A stretch of 64,000 bases of DNA, taken from the NCBI RefSeq assembly GCF_000964685.1, contig NZ_LANS01000001.1, forward strand, positions 744,001 through 808,000. The letters run 5' to 3'. Below the pieces are notes generated by a model that was not told the DNA's origin, ran no database searches, and was given only the letters and a program-made list of their open reading frames with translations. Numbering within the stretch: the stretch's first letter is position 1; every line of letters starts with the position of its first letter. The position numbers and the translations under genes are program-made. Source of the DNA: Anaplasma phagocytophilum str. Webster (GTDB lineage Bacteria; Pseudomonadota; Alphaproteobacteria; Rickettsiales; Anaplasmataceae). Shown here one piece after another: positions 1 through 8,998 of this stretch.

Positions 1-377
1 TGAAAAGTATCCACTTAATCAGTTCACAATCTCTGGTAAATTAGATGATTTTTCCATAAAAATACAGGAGATGCTGTCATTTATATCTATACAACGGTGA
101 CACCTAGAAGATAGGACACACTCTGCGGCTCCCACATGTCAGAGATCTTTTTGAACTGAATTTCTCTAAGTTTAATCTATATAGCGATTACCGTTACTAT
201 AATGTTGTAGCTGTCCGTAATGTTGCGGTATTAATATCACTCGCAGTTATATTTCATAAGTTAAATTTTCGTATAGAACGGAAAATACAGTCGGGTTCTT
301 TGGGCTATACAATCTTAGGTACTTCCTGATTCTACAAAGATGCGCTATACTACTGCGTTTTTTGGACAGGGAAGAAA
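1..377. other. Upstream region of icd, no gene seen
   Basis: AT-rich sequence with no convincing ORF. A purine-rich stretch (agggaag) sits just before the icd ATG and is the likely ribosome binding site. No clear promoter could be assigned by eye. Confidence 0.5.
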
Positions 378-1811
378 ATGTCGGTACCGATAACAGTAGC
401 TTATGGAGATGGTATAGGACCGGAAATTATGGAGGCTGTACTTCTAATATTAAAAGAAGCACAGGCGGATATAGCGGTTGAAACTGCGGAGATAGGTCAT
501 GCACAGTATAAAAGGGACTGGCCCTGTGGTATCGCTCCGTCTTCTTGGGCTTCTATCCGTAGAACCAAAGTCTTACTGAAGTCTCCTACTATGACTCCTC
601 AAGGTGGAGGCCATAAGAGCTTAAATGTCGCGTTACGTAAGAGCTTAGGTTTATACGCAAACGTGCGTCCCTGTGTCACGTATTCTCCTATCATAGATAC
701 CGGAAGTACTAATCTCGATATCGTGGTAGTCCGCGAAAATGAAGAGGACACGTATTGTGGTGTAGAGTATAGGATATCTCAAGATGCCTCGGTATGTGAT
801 AAAATTACCACAAGATCTGCTTCCGAAAGGCTCTGTGCGTATGCGTTTCGCTATGCCCGAAGCCATAATAGAAAGCGGGTGACCTGTCTGATCAAGGATA
901 ATATTATGAAAATGACGGATGGGACATTTCGCAGTGCCTTTCAAAAAATTGCTGCGATGTACCCTGACATATCTTCAGAGTACTGCATAGTGGATATAGG
1001 CATGGCAAGGATTGCTGCACATCCTGAAGAATACGATGTAGTGGTAACTCCTAACCTGTATGGTGATATATTATCAGATGTTGTGGCTGTAGCTTCGGGC
1101 TCCATTGGACTGTCAGGTAGTGCAAATCTCGGAGAAGAATACGCAATGTTTGAAGCAGTACACGGTTCTGCTCCAGATATAGCCGGACAAAATATAGCGA
1201 ATCCGTCAGGGCTACTTAACGCTGCAGTGCAGATGCTGGTGCATATTGGACAAGAATCCACCGCCCAGGCCATATATAATGCGTTTTTGAAAACTTTAGA
1301 AGATGGTGTACATACTGCCGATATTTACAATGCAAAAACCAGCTCTAGTAGGGCTTCTACCACTGAGTTTGCGCAAGCTGTTGTAAATAATCTTGGAACT
1401 TCCCCAAAGTATCTACGCAGCATGTTGATAAATAAGAATACCGAGGAGGCTATGCACTATGAGCGTGTGCAAGATACCTCTAAGAAGGTATTAGTTGGAG
1501 CGGATGTAACAATCCATTGGTCTGGTGGTGACGGGTTAAATGAGTTGGTGCAATCTTTAGCGGCAGCCCTGCCTCCTTCTGTCAAACTACGTCTCATACA
1601 CGCGAAGGGCCTGGAGTTATGGCCTAATGCCCCATGTGTTTGTTCGTATATTGATCTTTTGACATGCCGATTCGTCTATGATGCACAGGAAGGTGCGGAT
1701 TCTACTTCTATTAGTCAATTATTGCTTTGCCTTGAAGGGCTTGGTCTTGACGTTGTAAAACTGGTCAAGCTATACACATTTGATGGAGTGGAGGGCTTTT
1801 TCACGCCATAG
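378..1811 (+). CDS. icd: Isocitrate dehydrogenase, long rickettsial type
   Basis: Oxidative decarboxylation of isocitrate to 2-oxoglutarate in the TCA cycle, cytoplasmic; probably NADP-dependent, from its similarity to the long alphaproteobacterial form. The protein has 477 residues. Visible family motifs are YGDGIGPEI at the N-terminus, the substrate-binding SLNVALRKSLGLYANVRP near residue 80, RENEEDTYCGVEY near 119, the catalytic lysine in LIKDNIMKMTDG near 170, NLYGDILSD near 228 and the nucleotide-binding EAVHGSAPDIAG near 258. A C-terminal extension of about 140 residues matches the length of Rickettsia-type enzymes. recJ follows after about 175 bp. The start is supported by a purine-rich RBS. 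Confidence 0.93.
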   Translation: MSVPITVAYGDGIGPEIMEAVLLILKEAQADIAVETAEIGHAQYKRDWPCGIAPSSWASIRRTKVLLKSPTMTPQGGGHKSLNVALRKSLGLYANVRPCVTYSPIIDTGSTNLDIVVVRENEEDTYCGVEYRISQDASVCDKITTRSASERLCAYAFRYARSHNRKRVTCLIKDNIMKMTDGTFRSAFQKIAAMYPDISSEYCIVDIGMARIAAHPEEYDVVVTPNLYGDILSDVVAVASGSIGLSGSANLGEEYAMFEAVHGSAPDIAGQNIANPSGLLNAAVQMLVHIGQESTAQAIYNAFLKTLEDGVHTADIYNAKTSSSRASTTEFAQAVVNNLGTSPKYLRSMLINKNTEEAMHYERVQDTSKKVLVGADVTIHWSGGDGLNELVQSLAAALPPSVKLRLIHAKGLELWPNAPCVCSYIDLLTCRFVYDAQEGADSTSISQLLLCLEGLGLDVVKLVKLYTFDGVEGFFTP

Positions 1812-1986
1812 ATAGTAAAGGATTTTATCGATTATCCACCGCGTTACTGTTGGTAAGAAGTTGTGTTACGCAGGATATGCTCTACGTGAGCGAGTTATGG
1901 GGTGTTGCTTCTTATAATAAATAATCATTGCTTCTGAGGGGTAGTGTGCACAAAATTGACGGCCTATATTAGGAATTTGGTGCAGT

Positions 1987-3744
1987 ATGCTACAAAGCTC
2001 AGCAGAAGAAGCAGTCTTATGTACGGGAGTAAGTGGAGCCGTATGGAAGGTGCATAACGCTACATATAGGGATGTACTCACGATAAAGCAGAAGTTCGGA
2101 CTTTCTGAAATCGTAGCGCATGTCTTAGCTATAAAACGCATACCTCTAGATGATATTAGAGATTTCTTGTTTCCCACTTTAAAGCTGCTTCTGCCGGATC
2201 CCTTCCATCTGTTGGATATGGGAAAGGCTGTTGATAGGATATTAAAAGCCATTTATGAGAAAGAAAGAATAGTAATTTTTGGTGACTATGATGTTGATGG
2301 GGCGACCTCTTCGGCAATGCTCAAGAGGTATTTCAAAAGCATAGGAGCTACTGCGGAAGTTTACATTCCCGATCGCTTAAAAGAGGGGTATGGACCAAAT
2401 CCAGAAGCTCTAATAAAACTTAGAAAGAAGGGATGTAGTTTATGTATCACAGTAGATTGCGGTACTGTTGCGCATGAACCAATATCAGTTGCTAGGGCTG
2501 CGGGATTAGATGTAATTGTTGTGGACCACCACATAGGGTCTCCCACATTACCGGATGCGACGGCCATTATAAATCCCAATCGCCTTGATGAGACGTCGAC
2601 TTACACGTATTTGTCGGGTGTAGGGACTTCCTTTATGTTGTTGATTGCATTGAATAAGACTCTGAGACAAGCAGGGTATTTTCAGCAAGAAAATGAGCCA
2701 AATTTAATGAATTATTTGGACTTGGTAGCTCTTGGTACTGTTTGTGATGTCATGCCAATGCTCAAGTTAAACAGGGCATTTGTAAAACAGGGACTAAAAG
2801 TGATGTCAGAACGAGGAAATATGGGGCTTAGAACTCTTGCCGATGCGATAGGTATTGAAGAAAAGCCTAGTGTTTATCATCTCGGTTTTTGCATAGGTCC
2901 CCACATCAATGCAGGAGGCAGAATCGGGAATTCAAGCTTAGGGGCGCGGCTTTTATCAAGCAATGATGCTATTGAGTGTAATAAAATTGTCACGATGTTG
3001 CTTGATTTGAATAATGAGAGAAAAGAAATAGAGAATAGAAGCCTTGCTGAAGCACTGGCGCAGGCAGAACTCCTTGTTGATGAAGGTAAGAATATCATCA
3101 TGGTCACAGGAAATTGGCATGTTGGGGTTATAGGAATCATTGCTGGTCGCATAAAAGAACGTTTTTTCTTACCAACAATTGTAATTTCTCTAGATGGGGA
3201 CATGGGGAAAGCTAGCGCGCGTTCTGTAGCGGGTATTGACATAGGGGCTGCTGTTCTATCCGCTAAGTTTGAAAAACTAATTCCTGAAGGTGGTGGACAT
3301 GAAATGGCTGCAGGATTTTCCGTGCATAGAAGCCAGATCGAGCCACTATATAAGTTCTTTTTAGAGAGATTTAAAGATGTAAATATACAAAAGGCTTTAC
3401 ATGCGAGTGGTATTTTATCAACTGCGGGCATTTCTTCCGCGTTGTGCAGAGAATTGCAATTATTAGAACCGTTCGGGCCTGGAAACCCGGAACCGAAATT
3501 TGTACTCAGAAATGTTCGTATAAAAAATCCCGCTATTATAGGAGAAAGTCACATAAAATGCTTAATTGACGACGGCAGCGGTGCTTCTGTGCGGGGAATG
3601 TGCTTTAAATGTGTAGGAACAGAACTAGCTCTAGGGTTACTACAGGGAGGCATAGCTGTACATTTACTTGGCAAAGTCAGCATGAATCAATGGCGGGGTA
3701 ATGAATATGTACAGTTTATAATAGATGACCTTGCGTTTGCGTAA
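1987..3744 (+). CDS. recJ: Single-stranded-DNA-specific exonuclease RecJ
   Basis: 5'-3' single-strand DNA exonuclease used in recombination and mismatch repair, which is relevant in a genome that reshuffles p44 by gene conversion. The protein has 585 residues, the usual RecJ size. DHH-family motifs are visible: DYDVDGATS (about residue 98), VDCGT (about 154), VDHH (about 179), GPHINAGGRIGNSSLG (about 303) and the DHHA1 motif GGGHEMAAGFS (about 437). The C-terminal part is the OB-like domain (PFGPGNPEP onward). The first ATG at 1987 leaves a short leader before the conserved region; the exact start is uncertain. Confidence 0.93.
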   Translation: MLQSSAEEAVLCTGVSGAVWKVHNATYRDVLTIKQKFGLSEIVAHVLAIKRIPLDDIRDFLFPTLKLLLPDPFHLLDMGKAVDRILKAIYEKERIVIFGDYDVDGATSSAMLKRYFKSIGATAEVYIPDRLKEGYGPNPEALIKLRKKGCSLCITVDCGTVAHEPISVARAAGLDVIVVDHHIGSPTLPDATAIINPNRLDETSTYTYLSGVGTSFMLLIALNKTLRQAGYFQQENEPNLMNYLDLVALGTVCDVMPMLKLNRAFVKQGLKVMSERGNMGLRTLADAIGIEEKPSVYHLGFCIGPHINAGGRIGNSSLGARLLSSNDAIECNKIVTMLLDLNNERKEIENRSLAEALAQAELLVDEGKNIIMVTGNWHVGVIGIIAGRIKERFFLPTIVISLDGDMGKASARSVAGIDIGAAVLSAKFEKLIPEGGGHEMAAGFSVHRSQIEPLYKFFLERFKDVNIQKALHASGILSTAGISSALCRELQLLEPFGPGNPEPKFVLRNVRIKNPAIIGESHIKCLIDDGSGASVRGMCFKCVGTELALGLLQGGIAVHLLGKVSMNQWRGNEYVQFIIDDLAFA

Positions 3745-3869
3745 AAAAGTGAGAGTTTTTTCCTTATTATTCCACGTCAGAGCTCTTGATAATGTGAGTA
3801 GCGAGCGTGTAGTGCTCATTTTTTGAAGACAAGCATGATTCTTACGGGCTGTGTGCCAGTTTTCTCGAC

Positions 3870-5054
3870 ATGGGAAGCACGAAGGTAGTGTGTCTTGCGG
3901 TCAAAGTAAACGACGAAGGTGTACCAGAAGTTATAGGAGTGGGCTACAAGCCTTCGGAAGGCATTAACGGCGGTGCAATAGTTAATAAACAAAGCGCAGG
4001 ATGCTCGGTGCTGTCTAGTATTGATCTTGCGGAACAAGTTTCAGCACAAACTATAAGTCAAGTATACGTCACTGTATCAGGCTGCGGGGTAAAATCATCC
4101 AACATCTCTAACGAAGTATTGTCAAATGTTCATGAGATCTCTGAGCGTGACATTAGAAGGATCATGTTACAAACCTACGAAAAGTTTTCTGGTGAAGACA
4201 TAGCAATTCACAATGTTCCGATGGCATATCATTTGGACAATTTAAGTAACATCACAGAACTGGAAGGTCTGTATGGCAGTAAACTGCGTGCAGATGTACA
4301 TGCTGTCACGGTATCAAAGTTGGCGTTGGTGAACATTGAGCAATGCATAACTAGCAACAATTTAATGATGGGTGGGTGCGTAGCGGAGTCGTATGCGTCG
4401 GGATTAGCTTGCATGACTGACGATGAGCGGGAGTTGGGTACTTTGGTCATCGACATGGGAAGCAATTACACTTCCATGGGGTTTTTCTATAAGGGGAAGT
4501 ACGAACACGCAGATTGCATTCCATTTGGTGGGCATCACATAACGCGTGATGTTTCTTATGGACTATGTGTAAGCTTAAAAGATGCGGAGAGCATAAAGGT
4601 CACGCACGGCAGCACGATGCTTTTCTCATCGGACGACGATTATCCGATTGAGATATGCGATGTAGATGGAGAGTTGAAATGTGTTACGAGAGCAGACATT
4701 GCTAGCATCATTCGTCCAAGAGTTGAGGAGATCTTAGAGTTTGTAAAAAGCCGGGTAGATGAGCATCGGAATGTAGTAAGTAAGGTTGTCATCACTGGAG
4801 GATGCAGCAAATTGCTGGGAATAGAAAAGGTAGCTAGTTCTATACTTAACCGGCAAGTCAGAGTTGGAACTCCTATTAATCTTAAGGGTATGTGGCCGGA
4901 ATATGTAGGCAAGCCTGAAATGTCAGCAGCTGTAGGTTCTGCTATGCTTATAGCACGTACATTTTATAAGAGACAATGTACAAAAAACAATTCTCATCAT
5001 CCGGGCAGCTTGGAGAAGGTCCTACGCTGGATAATTACCAAAGTTGAGGCATAG
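3870..5054 (+). CDS. ftsA: Cell division protein FtsA (start uncertain)
   Basis: Actin-like ATPase that anchors FtsZ to the membrane at the division site. The N-terminal phosphate-1 loop reads (D)MGSTKVVCLAV, and the phosphate-2 region reads VIDMGSNYTSMGFF near residue 191. VVITGGCSKLLGIE near 307 is the adenosine motif. The C-terminus (LEKVLRWI) resembles the amphipathic membrane-targeting helix. The first ATG lies after the conserved aspartate of the phosphate-1 loop. The frame is open back to 3813 with no ATG, GTG or TTG, so the true start may be non-canonical. Confidence 0.88.
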   Translation: MGSTKVVCLAVKVNDEGVPEVIGVGYKPSEGINGGAIVNKQSAGCSVLSSIDLAEQVSAQTISQVYVTVSGCGVKSSNISNEVLSNVHEISERDIRRIMLQTYEKFSGEDIAIHNVPMAYHLDNLSNITELEGLYGSKLRADVHAVTVSKLALVNIEQCITSNNLMMGGCVAESYASGLACMTDDERELGTLVIDMGSNYTSMGFFYKGKYEHADCIPFGGHHITRDVSYGLCVSLKDAESIKVTHGSTMLFSSDDDYPIEICDVDGELKCVTRADIASIIRPRVEEILEFVKSRVDEHRNVVSKVVITGGCSKLLGIEKVASSILNRQVRVGTPINLKGMWPEYVGKPEMSAAVGSAMLIARTFYKRQCTKNNSHHPGSLEKVLRWIITKVEA

Positions 5055-5274
5055 GCATTAAACCCAAGCATGTCCTGAACCCAGGTTATAAAGATCATTA
5101 TCTTGTTCTGCAGTTATTTCATACAAGAAGATACCCTCGGATTAAAGTCAGGAAAGATGTTAGTGTAGTATTACAGTTATATATTGAGAGATCTCATAGG
5201 TGTAACTTCCAAGCATCTCAGAAAATAACTGGCATATCCAAAGCGAACTATGGAAAAGGTGATCGTCACTCATC

Positions 5275-5774
5275 TCATATTCTTATGAAGATAGAAGAAA
5301 CCGCTCTGATTTCAACAACTTCTCCCCCTTCAATAGTTTTAGCTAGTAGCCCTGCTACTATGGTTTTTTCGTCACTATTAAGAGCTACGAGGTCCGAAGA
5401 TACCTTCTTCGCGTTGTCGTCATGATCAGCACTCGCCTTCCCCGAACCAGGCCACCCTTTTCCTAGCTCCAACACGGCAGCCCTAAAACCCTTGAGCTGC
5501 CCATCTCCTACGCCACTGCTTGAGGTTCCTTCCCCACAATGTTTCTCAGTCCCATCACTGCTTGTCGAGCCTCCATACTTCTTACCGCCGGATGTCACGC
5601 AAACTTTCTTATCAATCTCGGAATGAGAAATCTCCACGGCCTTAGCAAACTGAACGATGTCCTTCCCCGAGGTTTTGGCAAGAGCAGCAGCAAGGTTATC
5701 AGTCTGCCCAGTAACAACATCATAAGCTAACTCCTTAGCTAGTAGATATACTGTATCTGCTTCATCTTCCTCAT
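5275..5774 (-). pseudogene. p44: p44/msp2 silent donor fragment
   Basis: Reading on the minus strand from 5774, the conserved 5' flank ([19 protein letters not shown]) leads into a hypervariable region with the typical cysteine pattern ([15 protein letters not shown]). It then enters the conserved 3' flank ([20 protein letters not shown], here DEKTIVAG). A TAA lies immediately upstream in frame and no start codon precedes the conserved flank, so it cannot be expressed on its own. The 3' flank ends within EIRAVSS. It probably acts as a donor for gene conversion into an expression site (family knowledge). Confidence 0.85.
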
Positions 5775-7041
5775 TTTAATAATGAGAGTTATTACGTGGG
5801 CTTTTAGTGTACCTATCAATTTGTAGGTAGTTGAGCCGGCAGATCATCATAGACACCATCTCCAACAACACGATGGTAGAATCCACCCGCAAAAGCGGAG
5901 ATTTCAGGAGAGAGCTGATAACTCAAGCCAGCCTTTAACCTATAAGCAAGCTTAGGAGTGATATGCCCATCAACAACACCTACGAAGTTACCGCCTAAAC
6001 CAACACAAGCATAAGGAACAACGCCTAAACCTTCACTAAGAAGATCATAACAAGCATTGACCATCACAGAAGTAGAAGAAACCGCCCTGATTTCAACAAC
6101 CTCACCACCTTCAATAGTTTTAGCTAGTAACCCTGCTACTATGGTTTTTTCTTCAGGGGTTAGCTCCTGTACTAGGTCTTTAGCTACGGCTTTGGCGTTG
6201 TCGTTCGTGACAGGTTTTGGAGTTCCCGTGCCGCTTGAAGTTGGCCAGTTTTTACTACCATCCTCTTTCAGCGTTGCCCTGATAAAATCCCTAAAAACCT
6301 GCCCAGTTTCACTTACATTCGTACCACTGGTTGTTATCGTAGAACTACCATTGTCACCGCACAAAGACGTTCTCCCCTCACTTGCCCCCTTCGTGTGCGT
6401 TTCGTCACTATATAACGGAAATTTCTTCGAGCTATCCGCCTTCGTCTTACAAACCTTGCCATCAATACTAGGATGAGAAACCCCAACCGCCTTAGCAAAC
6501 TGAACAAAGTCCTTCCCCGAGGTCTTAGCAAGAGCAGCGGTAAGCTTATCAGTTTGTCCAGTAACAACATCATAAGCTAACTCCTTAGCTAGTAGATATA
6601 CTGTATCAGCATCATCTTCTTTACTACCACTATCTCTAATACCCTTGGTCTTGAAGCGCTCGTAACCAATCTCAAGCTCAACCCTGGCACCACCAATACC
6701 ATAACCAACACTACCTTCCATAGCTACAAGCATGTTGTCCTTAAACCCAATCCGAGGATCAGGAGTGTTCCAGTCAAACTTGTGTGACTCTAGCTTTACA
6801 CTCTTTCCATCCTTTAAGTATGGATATACTGCCTTAGTTTCTCCGTTACTCTCCCTTATACTAAAATCTCTTATCTTGCTAAACGCTGGACTGTAATCCA
6901 AACCAACATAGAAATATCCCGCACCACCAGTCTCCAAAGCGCTAACGTCATCATGAGCCCTGACATCATTCCCAGCCATGACTATAGCCATCGACATCAT
7001 TACGCTTCCTAATAATAGCTTACTTCTAATAACTGCGGTGC
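5710..7041 (-). repeat. Inverted repeat A, left arm (p44 block)
   Basis: About 1.3 kb matching 13952-15250 in opposite orientation. It includes the p44 gene, its abnormal stop, the junction (aaattgataggtacac) and the first part of the next donor fragment. Only the hypervariable region differs, by 33 nt in net length. Confidence 0.85.
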
Positions 7042-7072
7042 TTAGATCAGAATTGCAGCTTTGAGGACGCAC
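5816..7072 (-). CDS. p44: P44/Msp2 outer membrane protein, C-terminally truncated
   Basis: Major surface protein family of Anaplasma (porin-like beta-barrel, immunodominant, antigenically variable). The 418 residues comprise a signal peptide (MMSMAIVMAGNDVRA), the conserved N-terminal domain (HDDVSALETGGAGYFYVGL onward) and a hypervariable region around residues 190-295. The conserved C-terminal half includes YACVGLGGNFVGVVDGH. The protein stops at DLPAQLPTN, about 40 residues before the family end seen at 49.5 kb (MAYVGGEFGVRFAF). It therefore lacks the last beta-strand and is probably a donor copy, not an expressed gene. Its whole block is an inverted duplicate of 13.95-15.25 kb. Confidence 0.88.
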   Translation of the reverse strand: MRPQSCNSDLSTAVIRSKLLLGSVMMSMAIVMAGNDVRAHDDVSALETGGAGYFYVGLDYSPAFSKIRDFSIRESNGETKAVYPYLKDGKSVKLESHKFDWNTPDPRIGFKDNMLVAMEGSVGYGIGGARVELEIGYERFKTKGIRDSGSKEDDADTVYLLAKELAYDVVTGQTDKLTAALAKTSGKDFVQFAKAVGVSHPSIDGKVCKTKADSSKKFPLYSDETHTKGASEGRTSLCGDNGSSTITTSGTNVSETGQVFRDFIRATLKEDGSKNWPTSSGTGTPKPVTNDNAKAVAKDLVQELTPEEKTIVAGLLAKTIEGGEVVEIRAVSSTSVMVNACYDLLSEGLGVVPYACVGLGGNFVGVVDGHITPKLAYRLKAGLSYQLSPEISAFAGGFYHRVVGDGVYDDLPAQLPTN

Positions 7073-7125
7073 CTACCAATGTCTCCGGAATCAGTGTACT
7101 TACAACATCTCACATGGCTGCCAGC

Positions 7126-7368
7126 TTATAGTTCTAGTTTTCCTGACTCATATAGCTCGTACAAATCGTCACATCCCCCAATGCTTTCTCCGTCGATGAA
7201 TATCTGTGGAACTGTCTTCCTACCAGAGCGTTCTACCATTTCAAGTTGCGCTGCTGGATCGTTAGTTATATCTATCTCTTTGAAGGGAATACTTTTTTTG
7301 TTGAACAAAGCCTTAGCCCTAGTACAATATGGACAGGGGACTTTGGTGTATATGACAACATCGCGCAT
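7126..7368 (-). CDS. grxC: Glutaredoxin 3
   Basis: Small thiol-disulfide oxidoreductase that uses glutathione. The protein has 80 residues with the dithiol active site CPYC at residues 13-16 (KVPCPYCTRAK). The glutathione-binding TVPQIFIDG with its cis-proline is near 53, and GGCDDL near 64. A near-perfect Shine-Dalgarno (AGGAGGTGAT, minus strand, about 7369-7378) precedes the ATG. It is divergent from ribF, with only 26 bp between the two assigned starts. Confidence 0.95.
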   Translation of the reverse strand: MRDVVIYTKVPCPYCTRAKALFNKKSIPFKEIDITNDPAAQLEMVERSGRKTVPQIFIDGESIGGCDDLYELYESGKLEL

Positions 7369-7394
7369 ATCACCTCCTCTCTCAATTCATTTGT

Positions 7395-8351
7395 ATGCGC
7401 TTGGCTAGCATAGCTTCGTTTGTGTGTAAAGATATTTGTATGGAAGTGCTTTGTGAGCGTCCTAGTGCCAGAGAAGTGGTGCTAACGTTCGGAAATTTTG
7501 ATGGAGTGCATCGTGGGCATATGCACGTATTTTCTGAGGTTGTGCGTTTAGCCCAGGAACACAATCTGGCCTCTGCTGCATTAACGTTTTCTCCTCATAC
7601 AGCAGTGTTTTTGAAAAAGCGGGAGAATTTTTTGTTATCAGACTTTGAGCGCAAAGTTCAACTTATAGAAAGCTGCGATATAGATTACCTGCATGTTGTA
7701 GAATTTGATGAATTATTCGCTAAAATGTTGCCAGAAGCTTTTATCGAAAACATCTTAGTACAACGCTGTAAAGCACGGCATGTAGTTGTGGGGGAGGATT
7801 GTGTTTTTGGTTATCGATGTATGGGTAACATCGATACGCTCAGATCATATTCTCAAAGCTATGGTTACAAAGTTATGGTAGTTGATCATCTTTCTATCAG
7901 TGGAAAGAAGATATGCTCGTCCTCTTCCATCAGAAAGTGTGTGGAAAGCGGGGATATCCAAGCTGCAAATTTGCTACTCGGCAGGTGTCATGCCATCAGT
8001 GGTAAAGTGATGCGGGGCAGAGCTCGGGGAAGAACGATTGGTTTTCCCACTCTTAATCTCAGTCTAGAGCATACTATCATGCCCTGTAGGGGCGTGTATA
8101 ACGCTAGAGTGCTCATTGGACAAGAGTGGCTCTTAGGAATAGCTAATATAGGGGTAAGACCTACGTTTTCTGAAGTGGAGTTGCCCATATTGGAAATGCA
8201 CATTTTTGATTTCGATGAAGACATATACGGACGCAAAGTGACTGTAGAGCTTCTGGACTTCATAAGGCCAGAGCAAAAATTTCAGAGCATAGAGCAGTTG
8301 GTAGAACAGATCAAAAGAGACATAGCAGTGGTAAAGCGCCAAAAACACTAG
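7395..8351 (+). CDS. ribF: Bifunctional riboflavin kinase/FAD synthetase
   Basis: Makes FMN and then FAD from riboflavin. The N-terminal adenylyltransferase domain shows TFGNFDGVHRGHMHVF (about residues 29-45, HxGH-type nucleotide site), VVGEDCVFGY and SSSIRKCVESGD. The C-terminal flavokinase domain shows GKVMRGRARGRTIGFPTLNL (about 203) and GVYNARVLIG. Length (318 aa) is normal. The first in-frame ATG leaves almost no room for a promoter before divergent grxC, so the internal ATG near 7440 is a credible alternative start. Confidence 0.93.
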   Translation: MRLASIASFVCKDICMEVLCERPSAREVVLTFGNFDGVHRGHMHVFSEVVRLAQEHNLASAALTFSPHTAVFLKKRENFLLSDFERKVQLIESCDIDYLHVVEFDELFAKMLPEAFIENILVQRCKARHVVVGEDCVFGYRCMGNIDTLRSYSQSYGYKVMVVDHLSISGKKICSSSSIRKCVESGDIQAANLLLGRCHAISGKVMRGRARGRTIGFPTLNLSLEHTIMPCRGVYNARVLIGQEWLLGIANIGVRPTFSEVELPILEMHIFDFDEDIYGRKVTVELLDFIRPEQKFQSIEQLVEQIKRDIAVVKRQKH

Positions 8352-8444
8352 TCATAATACATATATTGTGCCAATAGAGTTCTTCTATTCAAAGAAAATT
8401 GTTTCTGCTATTATGAGCGCGACAATGATACTGTAGGTTGTGTT

Positions 8445-8915
8445 ATGAGGAAATCTATAATCGGAATAATAGTGCTGCACGTTGTGATGGCATTAGATCA
8501 GATAAGCAAGTTGTATATGTCCAAGCTGTACGCGGCACACGGCGATATTACTGTTTTTGAATATTGTAATTTGATACAGCTTTGGAATAAAGGAATAAGC
8601 TTCGGCCTGTTTAGTACCTTGGAAAATGGAAACACGGTTTTTATGGTATTATCAGCAGTCATTATAGCAATCCTGTCATATACGAAGATCAAAACGAAAA
8701 GTATGTCAAGAAGTTGCTGTTTGAGCGTTATAGTGGGCGGTGCGCTTGGGAATTTAATGGATAGACTAAGATTCGGTGCTGTGTATGACTTCATAGATTT
8801 ACACATTGGAGATTGGCACTGGCCTGCGTTTAACTTGGCAGATCTCACTATAACGTGTGGAGTGATTGTCTTTTTAGCTATGGAACTCAGAAAACGCAGC
8901 CAGCTTAATGCTTAG
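8445..8915 (+). CDS. lspA: Lipoprotein signal peptidase
   Basis: Inner-membrane aspartyl peptidase that removes signal peptides from prolipoproteins. The 156 residues contain four hydrophobic segments. Catalytic motifs are GNLMDRLRFGAVYDFIDL (first Asp, about residue 107) and FNLADLTITCG (second Asp, about 131). It lies about 90 bp after ribF and just before the M16 peptidase pair on the same strand. Confidence 0.94.
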   Translation: MRKSIIGIIVLHVVMALDQISKLYMSKLYAAHGDITVFEYCNLIQLWNKGISFGLFSTLENGNTVFMVLSAVIIAILSYTKIKTKSMSRSCCLSVIVGGALGNLMDRLRFGAVYDFIDLHIGDWHWPAFNLADLTITCGVIVFLAMELRKRSQLNA

Positions 8916-8998
8916 GAAACAAGGGATAGTTCATGATATTGTTAAGATAGTTGAAACTATTTACGGTAATATTTCGGATAAAGTTGTTTCATTTTTGG

